This document shows, one piece after another, positions 18,051 through 26,327 of a stretch of DNA of 64,000 bases; within the stretch, counting starts at the first letter, position 1, and every line of letters begins with the position of its first letter. The position numbers were made by a program, and so were the translations under genes. Source of the stretch: JABDJL01 sp047614505. Lineage in GTDB: Bacteria; Pseudomonadota; Gammaproteobacteria; Xanthomonadales; SZUA-36. The DNA lies in contig JBLHGQ010000002.1 of NCBI GenBank assembly GCA_047614505.1, positions 1 through 64,000 of the forward strand. Reading direction: 5' to 3'. The notes beneath the pieces were generated by a model. That model worked only from the letters and a program-made list of their open reading frames with translations, was not told the origin of the DNA and ran no database searches.

Positions 18051-19565
18051 TCAGGCCACGGAAGGTGGCATGGAAGCGCAGTAACGGGCCAGGTATTCCT
18101 CGTGCGTCTGCATGTTGACGGCAGCCTGTTCGATGATCTGTTTCATCTGGTCAAAGCGGCCTTTCAGGCGCTCGAAATCATAATTGTCCAGAATTGGATC
18201 ATAAGTTTCGGGCCACTGGTCCTGTCCGAGCCATACGGAAACCCAACTGGTATTGGGGAACGACTCTTCCTCGTAAAAAGCAACCTGGCCGCGAGCTTTG
18301 AACAGGCGGATTTTGTGCGCAAGAGACTCGGGCACTGCGGGCCCCAGATAATCGTTCCAGAATGGCGAACCTTTGCGTTCAGAAGCTCGATAATGAAGCA
18401 TCAGGAAATCCCTTACATTCGTATATTCCGAGCGGGTCACTTCGTTATATTCGTCAGCCAGAAGCTTATTGCAGGTCTTGTCCGGAAACAAATTGATCAG
18501 GCGCATCAGTCCGGACTGAAGCAGCGCCAGGAAAGTGCCGTCCATGGGGTCGAAACAGCCGGCCGCAGCGCCCAGAGCAATACAATTGCCGGACCAGAAC
18601 TTTTCACGGTGGCCACAACGGAAATTTTGGAAATGCCGCTCATCGTCAAGGGTATGTCCGGTCGCTTTTTGCAACAGATCAAGGGCAGAATCGTCATCAA
18701 GGTGTTGGTCGTTGAACACCAGGCGGTGAGCCTGGTAGTGCTGCAAGCCAATGGCCTGGTGCCAGCCCGCATCCAGCGCAGTGATGGTGGCACAAGGCGG
18801 AGTAGTGCCTGCGGGGCTCGACCCCGACAGGATGCGGTTGGCCGGCAGCCATTCAGCCCAATCCACATAAGGAGTTTGTAGCGCCTCTCCGAGAAGGCTT
18901 GAGCATTGGCCGGAACAATCAATAAACAGGTCAGCCACCAGTTTATCACCGCCCTCCAGCGTCAGAGATTCGATCATTCCGTCCGCTTCCCGCACTGTCA
19001 CGTCCGTCAGCCTACCTGTCAGGCATTTGACCCCGTTAGCCTCCGCATGCCGGCGCATGAAGGTGGCGTACTGGTTGGCATCGAGGTGGTGGGCATATAT
19101 CAGCGTGGACAGAATGGAATTGAGGTCGCTGTTTGGATGCTCAAATTTTCCTTGTCTCGCGGCGGCAGCACACATCGAGTAGGTGTTGAACGGCGTTTCG
19201 TCTCCCGCCTGACGGGCCTTGACGGCGTAATTGTGAAATTGCACGAATTCGATGCTCGCTCCATGTGCACCCATCGGCTGGAAGTAATTTCGTTTGGGAA
19301 AAGTCCAATCCCTGAATTGGGTGCCGAGACTAAAAGACGCCCCGGTTTCGCGCATCAAATCCTGTTCATCGATGTCCATGCCAAGGTTAAAGGCTCGCTG
19401 AATGGGCAATGATGCCAGGGCACCGTGCTCCCGCTCATCGGCACTCGCCAGCACAGAAATCTGTATGCCGGGACGGCGCATCGCATGGGCAATACTCGCA
19501 GCCGCCACCCAGCCGGTGACCCCGCCGCCGACGATAATAATGCGCTCAACAGCCGTGTCATTCAT
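18051..19565 (-). CDS. Tryptophan-halogenase-family protein with altered active site
   Basis: Full-length (504 residues) homologue of flavin-dependent tryptophan halogenases, with the FAD-binding GGGVTGWVAA at 13-22 and ADLFIDCSGQ at 211-220. It aligns along its length with the neighbouring 505-residue paralogue, including the C-terminus (SWVSVWLGQ against SWLSVLIGQ). Several hallmarks are lost: the catalytic lysine is Ser79 (FSLGTQF), GVGEATIP is replaced by EHGALASLP, GWxWxIP is GWHQAIG (267-273), and the PLES motif is PMDG (341-343), so Glu and Ser become Asp and Gly. It may be a non-halogenating flavoprotein or partner subunit. It follows the intact paralogue by 32 bases, apparently in one transcript. 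Confidence 0.88.
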   Translation of the reverse strand: MNDTAVERIIIVGGGVTGWVAAASIAHAMRRPGIQISVLASADEREHGALASLPIQRAFNLGMDIDEQDLMRETGASFSLGTQFRDWTFPKRNYFQPMGAHGASIEFVQFHNYAVKARQAGDETPFNTYSMCAAAARQGKFEHPNSDLNSILSTLIYAHHLDANQYATFMRRHAEANGVKCLTGRLTDVTVREADGMIESLTLEGGDKLVADLFIDCSGQCSSLLGEALQTPYVDWAEWLPANRILSGSSPAGTTPPCATITALDAGWHQAIGLQHYQAHRLVFNDQHLDDDSALDLLQKATGHTLDDERHFQNFRCGHREKFWSGNCIALGAAAGCFDPMDGTFLALLQSGLMRLINLFPDKTCNKLLADEYNEVTRSEYTNVRDFLMLHYRASERKGSPFWNDYLGPAVPESLAHKIRLFKARGQVAFYEEESFPNTSWVSVWLGQDQWPETYDPILDNYDFERLKGRFDQMKQIIEQAAVNMQTHEEYLARYCASMPPSVA

Positions 19566-19597
19566 ATCTGCTTACGAAAGTCCTTTTGTAGGTGCTT

Positions 19598-21115
19598 TCA
19601 CGAAGTCGCCAGATCTGCTGCACAATTTTTAGAGATGGTGCTGGCATGGCCAGCCATCGAGTCGGCAGATTGCCGGATGATAGTTTTGATCTGTGCAAGC
19701 CGCTGGCGGATTTCGGCGTCGCTAACACCGTCCACCCTGGGGTCGTAACCTTGAGGAATCACGTGTTGCCCGATCAGCACTGACAGCCAGCTGGGCTCAT
19801 TAAACAGCTCTGAACTCTTGAAGGAAACGTGGCCTCGATGCCGGAATAATTCTACCCGGTGTGTCAGGTCATCGGGAACACTCATATTGCGACAATAATT
19901 CCAGAAAGGTGTGTCGACCCTTTGGGTTTCCTTGTAATGCGCAATCAGCAGATTCCTGACCTGCCTGTACTTATTGTCGATCTGCCGGTTGAATTCATCA
20001 GATTCAACAGCATTGAAACTTGTGTCCGGAAAATTCCGGATCAATTTCATGATCGCGGACTGTATAAAGTAAATCGCGGTCGATTCCAATGGCTCCAGAA
20101 AGCCACCGGAAAGCCCAATTGCTACGCAATTTTTTATCCACGCCTTCCTACGCTTGCCGGTGGCGAACCGGATCAGCCGCGGTTCGGCAAGTGGTGTTCC
20201 TTCGACATTGTCCAGAACCATTTGTGTGGCTTCATCATCATCCAGATATTCACTGCAGTAAACATGCCCGTTGCCGGTTCTGTGCTGCAGAGGTATGCGC
20301 CATTGCCAGCCAGCAGTGAGCGCCGTGGCGCGTGTGTGTGGAGCCGGATCACCGACGTTTTCACTCGGCACTGCCAGGGCGCGGTTGCAGGGCAACCAGT
20401 GGCTCCAGTCATCGAAGCCGGATTTCAGGGTCTGCTCGATCAGCAGTCCACGAAAGCCGGTGCAGTCGATGAATAAATCACCTGCGATGCTTTCTCCACT
20501 TTCCAGTGTGATGGATTCGATAAAGCCATTTTCATTGTTCTGCTTGACCTCCACTACCTTGCCTTCCACCCTTTCCACTCCGCGCTGTTCGCACCATTCA
20601 CGAAGGAAAATTGCGTAAAGGCTTGCGTCAAAGTGGAATGCATACAAGTAAGTAGAAAGCGGCGAGCGTGGGTCGCTTGAAGGGTAATCAAACCGGCCGG
20701 AACGGGCCGCCGTGATGGGCAGTGAATACTCCTCAAGTCCCGATTGGTCGCCTGCCTGACGCATTTTTAACCAGTAGTGGTGGAAACCCACACCATTGAT
20801 GGCCTGTCCAAAACGCCCAAACGGATGAATATAGGAATCACCCTGACGGCCCCAGTTTCTGAATTCAATTCCCAGCTTGAAGGTGGCATTGGTCTTCCTC
20901 ATGAATTCAACCTCATCAATACCGATGAACTGATTGAATTCGTGAATGGCAGGAATCGTAGCCTCTCCTACACCAATAATACCAATCTGGTCGGATTCGA
21001 CCAGCCTGACCTTGTATTGCCGTGGATCCAGTGATCTGGCAAACGCAGCAGCGGTCATCCAACCGGCCGTTCCACCGCCCACGATGACAATATTTTCAAT
21101 TCGATTCTGACTCAT
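19598..21115 (-). CDS. Flavin-dependent tryptophan 7-halogenase-family enzyme
   Basis: The 505-residue protein keeps all family hallmarks: VGGGTAGWMTA (FAD site, 12-22), GVGEATIPAIHEF (48-60), catalytic Lys80 in FKLGIEF, DLFIDCTGFRG (213-223), the halogenase motif GWQWRIP (269-275) and Glu344-Ser345 in LEPLEST. It should use FADH2, oxygen and halide to form a lysine-bound halogenating species acting on an aromatic or indole group. The acceptor is unknown; marine relatives are often near TonB receptors rather than natural-product operons. No flavin reductase is adjacent. It lies 87 bases downstream of the M28 peptidase gene and precedes the degenerate paralogue. Confidence 0.92.
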   Translation of the reverse strand: MSQNRIENIVIVGGGTAGWMTAAAFARSLDPRQYKVRLVESDQIGIIGVGEATIPAIHEFNQFIGIDEVEFMRKTNATFKLGIEFRNWGRQGDSYIHPFGRFGQAINGVGFHHYWLKMRQAGDQSGLEEYSLPITAARSGRFDYPSSDPRSPLSTYLYAFHFDASLYAIFLREWCEQRGVERVEGKVVEVKQNNENGFIESITLESGESIAGDLFIDCTGFRGLLIEQTLKSGFDDWSHWLPCNRALAVPSENVGDPAPHTRATALTAGWQWRIPLQHRTGNGHVYCSEYLDDDEATQMVLDNVEGTPLAEPRLIRFATGKRRKAWIKNCVAIGLSGGFLEPLESTAIYFIQSAIMKLIRNFPDTSFNAVESDEFNRQIDNKYRQVRNLLIAHYKETQRVDTPFWNYCRNMSVPDDLTHRVELFRHRGHVSFKSSELFNEPSWLSVLIGQHVIPQGYDPRVDGVSDAEIRQRLAQIKTIIRQSADSMAGHASTISKNCAADLATS

Positions 21116-21202
21116 ATCAATTCACCAGCCTGAATGCAGCATCGTCTTATCCTGAACCACCAGTTTTTCTTTGATACATACCACAAGCCCGCTTGGAATC
21201 GA

Positions 21203-22591
21203 TTACTCAATAGTCGGGACCGGCCCAAAAACTGCATCTGTTGACGCTGCCCACTGAATGAAGGTGACATAGGCGGCAACATTAAACCGGATATCGGCCG
21301 GATCAACCTGGTCGAGCCGGTCATTGCGTGTGTGGTGTAAATCGAAATACAGGCTGGCGTCATGATTGAGGTCAATGACAGGCATGCCCAGATTACGCAT
21401 CTGACCAATGTCAGCCCCTCCGGATGCTGCCTGCTCAGCGTTGTAAGAAATTTTCAATGGTGAGAACAACTCCGCCAGTTGCTCAAGCAGAGGCGCTGAT
21501 TCTTCGCTGACCGTGCTTTTGAATTGATAGATTCTGCCTGAGCCCAGATCAGATTCCGCTCCGATAATGTGGGTATCCAATTCATCAGCATGCGCTTGCG
21601 CATATGCCTTGCCGCCATAAACACCCTGCTCTTCATTGGCAAACAGAACGACCCGAATTCCGCGGGCCGGGCGCACTGGCTGGTCAGCAACCAGTTTAGC
21701 GGCGGCCATAGTGATCGAAACCCCGGTTCCATCATCGATAGCGCCTTCGCCGAGATCCCAGGAATCGAGATGCCCGCCAACAACGACGAACTCTCCATTA
21801 TTGGCAGAGCCATCAAATTCTCCAATCACATTTTGCGATACAGCTCGCCCGTCAAAACCACAATCAAGGTTCATTTCGACAATAACCGGCGCGCCGATTT
21901 CAAGCGCTTCTGCCAAAAGATCAGCAGAAGGGTGTGACAAAGCAGCAGAAGGAACTGGCTCACCTTCCTCTGTTCCTGAAATCATACCGGTGTGAGGAAC
22001 ACCGTCATAGTCAGTCCCTACAGAACGAATTAAAAGCGCTACAGCACCTTTACGGGCAGCCACATATGGCCCACGGCTGCGCTGTTTGACCGTAGCATAT
22101 CCCATTCCAGATTGATGGCGCTCCATCCGTTCTGAGATAAATGCGATTTTTCCTGTAACAGATTCCGGTGCTGCTGCCTCAAGTGCTTCAAGGTTTTCGA
22201 AATGAACCACTTCGCCCTGCAATGCGCCATCCGTGCCCGGACTACCGCCAAGCGCGGTCAGGTCAAAGACCTGTGCCTTATCTCCCAATAGCGAACCGGA
22301 TTCACTGTTGCGCACCCATTTAGGAAACTCAACAAACTCCAGCCAGACCCGGTCAAAACCCAGGCGGTTCATATTATCTCTGGCCCATGCGACAGCCTTG
22401 GCGTCTCCTTCAGAACCACCCATTCTTGGGCCGATTTCGGTAGTAAGCGATTCCAGAAGCTGCCAGGCAGTGTCGTCGCGCAATGCCAATTCCTGCAGGT
22501 CTTCAACAGCATTGCCAAGCACCCGGGATTCGGGTGACTCACCACAGGCAGATAAAGTGAGCATTACAGCTACAAGTGCAAAACGGGTCAT
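21203..22591 (-). CDS. M28-family zinc aminopeptidase lipoprotein
   Basis: From ATG 22591 (AAGGA seven bases upstream) the protein has a lipoprotein signal (MTRFALVAVMLTLSACGES; lipobox LSAC). A protease-associated insert (GKIAFISERM, GAVALLI) precedes the M28 catalytic core with two-zinc ligands: VVGGHLDSWDLGEGAIDDGTG (His, Asp), FANEEQG (Glu pair), GAESDLG (Asp) and LHHTRND (His). Family members are exported amino- or carboxypeptidases. The frame extends to ATG 22630, overlapping rppH, but the lipobox sets the shorter start. It is in line with rppH upstream and the halogenases downstream. Confidence 0.92.
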   Translation of the reverse strand: MTRFALVAVMLTLSACGESPESRVLGNAVEDLQELALRDDTAWQLLESLTTEIGPRMGGSEGDAKAVAWARDNMNRLGFDRVWLEFVEFPKWVRNSESGSLLGDKAQVFDLTALGGSPGTDGALQGEVVHFENLEALEAAAPESVTGKIAFISERMERHQSGMGYATVKQRSRGPYVAARKGAVALLIRSVGTDYDGVPHTGMISGTEEGEPVPSAALSHPSADLLAEALEIGAPVIVEMNLDCGFDGRAVSQNVIGEFDGSANNGEFVVVGGHLDSWDLGEGAIDDGTGVSITMAAAKLVADQPVRPARGIRVVLFANEEQGVYGGKAYAQAHADELDTHIIGAESDLGSGRIYQFKSTVSEESAPLLEQLAELFSPLKISYNAEQAASGGADIGQMRNLGMPVIDLNHDASLYFDLHHTRNDRLDQVDPADIRFNVAAYVTFIQWAASTDAVFGPVPTIE

Positions 22592-22626
22592 GCGAAATTC
22601 CTTGGATGAATGGGGAGTCGAGTCAA

Positions 22627-23118
22627 TCACGAACCCAACCCGGTACCCTGCACACTCATTGGCTCTAGCAATGACAGTGCTTTGTAATACACTTTTCGTT
22701 TGAATGGAATCACATTGTCCACCGGGTACCAGAAATCGACCCAGCGGTAGTCATTAAATTCCGGTTTAGTGGTGGTATCCAGCGTAACCACCGACTCATC
22801 CCCCAACAGTCTCAACAGGAACCAGACCTGTTTCTGACCAATACACAATGGCTTGCTGTGCGCTCTTTGATAGCGCTTTGGGAGCCGGTAGCGCAACCAG
22901 CCCGGTGTAGACCCAAGCACAGCTACGTGTTCCTTGGCCAGACCTGTTTCTTCATGAAGCTCCCGGTACATCGCTTCCACAGGAGTTTCGTCCGTGCGCA
23001 TTCCACCCTGCGGGAATTGCCAGCCATCGTTATTGCTACGATGCGCCCAGAATACCTGGCTGTCATCTTTCATGATGACGATCGCTACATTAGGTCTGAA
23101 TCCATCTGAATCTATCAT
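22627..23118 (-). CDS. rppH: RNA pyrophosphohydrolase RppH
   Basis: Nudix hydrolase that removes pyrophosphate from 5-prime triphosphorylated RNA and so triggers mRNA decay. The start at ATG 23118 gives the family N-terminus MIDSDGFRPNVAIVI. Further conserved parts are WQFPQGG, the Nudix box GGMRTDETPVEAMYRELHEETGL, STPGWLRYRLPKRYQR and CIGQKQVWFLL. The length of 163 residues is normal. The frame is open to ATG 23172, but that extension has no family counterpart. It is divergent from the ABC permease gene. Confidence 0.95.
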   Translation of the reverse strand: MIDSDGFRPNVAIVIMKDDSQVFWAHRSNNDGWQFPQGGMRTDETPVEAMYRELHEETGLAKEHVAVLGSTPGWLRYRLPKRYQRAHSKPLCIGQKQVWFLLRLLGDESVVTLDTTTKPEFNDYRWVDFWYPVDNVIPFKRKVYYKALSLLEPMSVQGTGLGS

Positions 23119-23234
23119 GATTTCCGTACATTCTTGGTTGGCGCCTGACCATGTGGTACTTTGCGCCTTCAACGCGCAGCATGGTAATCAATTCAGCCGG
23201 ACGATGCCAATACCACAATGACGATTATTTCCGT

Positions 23235-24227
23235 ATGAAACATTTAGCATCCCGGCCATTACTGCTGACGGGCCTGTTTTTGCTTTCTATTGGCAGCATC
23301 ATACACGCGAGTATCGCCGGCTCAGTTTCAATGGATTTATCAACATGGTGGTCTGCTCTCATTCACCCGCAGGGGCTAGATGGTGAAATGCTTTGGCGGT
23401 TACGATTGCCGCGCGCATTCGCCGCGTGGACTGTAGGAGCAATGCTGGCCATGTCGGGCTGCCTGATGCAGGTTTTATTGCGTAACCCGCTGGCCGACCC
23501 ATACATTTTGGGCGTATCCGGAGGAGCAGCTTTCGCAGCGCTGGCAGGAATGACTCTGGGAGTTGCAGCCAATTTCATTCCATTACTGGCAATGGGTGGT
23601 GCACTGGTATCAATATTAATTGTTTTTGGGCTTGCCCGTGGCAGCGGACCCTGGAGCGGTACACGATTACTACTGACCGGAGTAGTTACTGCTGCAGGCT
23701 GGGGATCATTGATCAGCCTGATCCTGGCAACCGGCTCTGACGGTAGTCTGCGCGGCATGTTGTTTTGGTTAATGGGTGATTTCAGTTACGCCGTTTTGCC
23801 CGGCTGGGCAGTATTCGCTCTGCTGGTGGGAATCGGACTGACGATGGCTCTGGCTCGCAGTCTAAATGTACTGTCAATGGGCGAAACCACAGCAAAACTG
23901 CTGGGCGAGTCCACGCAATATCTGATGTGGCTGGTTTATGGGCTGGCGTCATTGCTTACCGCTGCTGCTGTCTCCATTGCAGGAAGCATAGGTTTTGTCG
24001 GGCTGATCGTTCCTCACTTGATGAGACTGCTTGTTGGGTCTGACCATCGCATTCTCATTCCAGCGGCCACATTATTTGGCGGTTTGTTCCTGGTGCTATC
24101 TGACACTCTGGCCCGAACTATTCTGGCCCCCCGGCAATTACCGGTCGGTGTTATCACCGCCATACTCGGGGTTCCGCTGTTCCTGGTTTTACTCAACCGG
24201 ACCCGGCTAAAAGGCCCGGACTCATGA
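23235..24227 (+). CDS. btuC: FecCD/BtuC-type ABC transporter permease
   Basis: Inner membrane permease of about 330 residues from ATG 23235 (MKHLASRPLLL), with around ten hydrophobic helices. Family motifs are RLPRAFAAWTVGAMLAMSGCLMQVLLRNPLADPYILGVSGGA, SIGFVGLIVPHLMRLLVG and LPVGVITAILGVPLFLVLL. The FecCD family carries siderophores, heme or cobalamin. The btuC label is tentative and rests on the riboswitch-controlled btuB 12 kb away. The stop overlaps the ATPase start by four bases. No substrate-binding protein gene adjoins. Confidence 0.85.
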   Translation: MKHLASRPLLLTGLFLLSIGSIIHASIAGSVSMDLSTWWSALIHPQGLDGEMLWRLRLPRAFAAWTVGAMLAMSGCLMQVLLRNPLADPYILGVSGGAAFAALAGMTLGVAANFIPLLAMGGALVSILIVFGLARGSGPWSGTRLLLTGVVTAAGWGSLISLILATGSDGSLRGMLFWLMGDFSYAVLPGWAVFALLVGIGLTMALARSLNVLSMGETTAKLLGESTQYLMWLVYGLASLLTAAAVSIAGSIGFVGLIVPHLMRLLVGSDHRILIPAATLFGGLFLVLSDTLARTILAPRQLPVGVITAILGVPLFLVLLNRTRLKGPDS

Positions 24228-25009
24228 GCCTCCTGGCCTGTAAATCAGTTGCTCTGGAAATTGCTGGAAAGCATGTCGTTGACGGTCTTGATCTTGACTT
24301 CTACCCGGGCCAGTTCTGGGGTCTGATGGGTGCCAATGGCATTGGAAAGACCACGCTGATGAAATGTCTGGCCGGCCTTATCAACCCTGGGAACGGCCAG
24401 GTGTCTCTGGAAGGACAGGCTATTCTGGAGATCAAGCGCAAATCGGTAGCCCAGCGTGTGGGCATGATGCAACAACATACCGTTTATGTATTTGACGCCA
24501 GTGTTTTACAAACCGTGCTCACCGGTCGCCACCCGCACCTGGGAAGCTGGCAGCGCGAAACTCAGGACGATGTTAACAAAGCGCAAACAGTCATTGAGCA
24601 ATTGGGATTGGATGGCCTTCAGGAGAGAAGTGTTACCAGCTTATCCGGCGGCGAAGCACGGCGACTTGCATTCGCTACATTGCTGGTTCAGGAACCGTCC
24701 ATCATGCTGTTGGACGAACCGTCAAATCATCTTGATCTCAAGCACCAGGTAAGCATCATGAGAAGGATTGGGAATGAAGTTTACAGTGGCAACAAGCTGG
24801 CTATTGCCGCCATGCACGATGTTAACCTTGCCGCCTGTTATTGCAGCCATGTGTTGATGTTATTTGGCGATGGTGAGTGGAATGCAGGTCCAGCGGCAGA
24901 AATGTTTAGCCAGGTTCAGCTTGAACGCTTGTATCAATGCCCGGTGCAAATGGTCAATACACCGGATGGCATGCGTTTTCACCCCTCTTTTGTTGAGGCT
25001 TCCAACTGA
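24224..25009 (+). CDS. btuD: ABC transporter ATP-binding protein (BtuD/FecE type)
   Basis: The 261-residue ATPase has Walker A GANGIGKTT, a Q-loop region VGMMQQH, signature LSGGEARR, Walker B SIMLLDEPSNHLD and the switch His in AAMHDVNLA. It belongs to the FecE/BtuD group and pairs with the overlapping FecCD permease. Its last 31 bases overlap tail-to-tail with the MFS carrier gene on the other strand. The substrate (cobalamin or a ferric siderophore) cannot be decided from the sequence. Confidence 0.88.
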   Translation: MSLLACKSVALEIAGKHVVDGLDLDFYPGQFWGLMGANGIGKTTLMKCLAGLINPGNGQVSLEGQAILEIKRKSVAQRVGMMQQHTVYVFDASVLQTVLTGRHPHLGSWQRETQDDVNKAQTVIEQLGLDGLQERSVTSLSGGEARRLAFATLLVQEPSIMLLDEPSNHLDLKHQVSIMRRIGNEVYSGNKLAIAAMHDVNLAACYCSHVLMLFGDGEWNAGPAAEMFSQVQLERLYQCPVQMVNTPDGMRFHPSFVEASN

Positions 25010-26277
25010 GCTTTTAGTTCTTCGTACTTTCGCCCAAGCTTCCAGGCACCAAGGCCCCAAATGCTCAAAATCGGCAAATACAACCAGGCTATGCTGGACA
25101 ATCCAAGACCCAATGTCATAAACCCTTTGAACAACCATGAGGCTGCGACATCACTGCCCCGATAAATGACAGTGTCGATAAAGTTTTTACTCTTATATTT
25201 GGTTTCACGATCTACAACAGTAAACAGCATTTCCTTGACCGGTCCCAGTACGCCGTAATTGAGAGATCTTTGCGCAACCTGCACCGCCGCAAAAAGCACC
25301 AGTCCCAACGAACTGCCCAGAATAGTAAAACCTGCTGCTAGTAATATGGGTGGCATCAATGCGGTCCGCGGCATACCAAGTGCCACCACCAGTCTGGAAG
25401 TGATCAAAAATTGAAAAGTGAATGCCAATACCTGCACAAAAAGGTCTACCCAGGAGAAAAATTCCGTGCGTTGTTCAAACCCGACAATCTCCTGATTTAC
25501 CAGCACAGCAAGACCGTTGTAGAGGAAAGCAGAGACTAGATTATGCGAAAGCATTAAAAGACAGATAAGCAACAGATAGTTCGACTTGAATACGTGTACT
25601 GCTCCTTCAAGAATCTTGCCACCAATAATTTTTGCAGGCTTGTTGTTTTGTTCCGCGCGAACCCAGCGACCGAGCAATATCGCCAGAATCGTTGCGACAA
25701 ACAGGCAGGCGAGTGAGATAGCCATTACGCCGCGCGAACCAATTTCTGCAACCAGATTGGCGGTCAGGAGTGGGCCTGCAATTGCACCAAGACTGCCACC
25801 GGCCATAATGCTGCCAAACAACCTCTGCGCCTGCCCCGGGCGGAAAATATCCGCCATAAAACTCCAGAATATGGACACCACAAAAAGATTGAACACGCTC
25901 AGCCAGACGAAGAAACCTCTTTGCACCCATATGGAGGTCGCCTCATCGTCGAATGCGAAGACAAAGAACAATAAATTGGACATAAAAAACAGGTAAATAC
26001 CTGGAATAAACCGGCTACGCCTGAATTTTGAAACCAGCCAGCCAAAAACCGGAACTGTCATTAGCATTACAAGGAAAGTGGCAGTGTAGAGCAGGTGCAG
26101 AATATCGCTGTTGTTTGAAGCGACTGTACCGCGCAGCGGCCGCAACATAAAATAGCCACCTAACAGGAAAAAGAAATAGGCAAAAGCCAACAGAAAACGA
26201 GGCCATTCACCGGGCCTGATCCGGATAAGGCGTTCCAGAAAATTGGTATGATCCGGAGCGGACAAGCTGTCAGTCAT
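24979..26277 (-). CDS. MFS/ATP:ADP-antiporter-like membrane carrier
   Basis: The 432-residue protein has about twelve hydrophobic segments. The N-terminal GEWPRFLLAFAYFFFLLGGYFMLRPLRGTVA and later SIFWSFMADIFRPGQAQRLFGSIMAGGSLGAIAGP are characteristic of a bacterial MFS group related in annotation to the ATP:ADP antiporter (TLC) family. In free-living bacteria the transported compound is not known, so nucleotide exchange should not be assumed. It overlaps the end of the ABC ATPase gene by 31 bases in convergent orientation and is probably a single-gene unit. Confidence 0.75.
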   Translation of the reverse strand: MTDSLSAPDHTNFLERLIRIRPGEWPRFLLAFAYFFFLLGGYFMLRPLRGTVASNNSDILHLLYTATFLVMLMTVPVFGWLVSKFRRSRFIPGIYLFFMSNLLFFVFAFDDEATSIWVQRGFFVWLSVFNLFVVSIFWSFMADIFRPGQAQRLFGSIMAGGSLGAIAGPLLTANLVAEIGSRGVMAISLACLFVATILAILLGRWVRAEQNNKPAKIIGGKILEGAVHVFKSNYLLLICLLMLSHNLVSAFLYNGLAVLVNQEIVGFEQRTEFFSWVDLFVQVLAFTFQFLITSRLVVALGMPRTALMPPILLAAGFTILGSSLGLVLFAAVQVAQRSLNYGVLGPVKEMLFTVVDRETKYKSKNFIDTVIYRGSDVAASWLFKGFMTLGLGLSSIAWLYLPILSIWGLGAWKLGRKYEELKAQLEASTKEG

Positions 26278-26327
26278 TTTAAGCGTTCGCTGGTTTAGGG
26301 TTGGATGTCAGGCACCACGTGCCCGGC

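Noticed and set aside
18102..18881. 259-codon open frame on the plus strand
   Set aside because: It lies wholly antisense to the halogenase-family gene 18051-19565, which has clear family motifs; its translation shows no domain and has no ribosome site.
19598..21115. Natural-product halogenation cluster
   Set aside because: No NRPS, PKS, flavin reductase or tailoring genes adjoin; neighbours are a peptidase and an ASPIC/UnbV protein, so a secondary-metabolite assignment is not supported.
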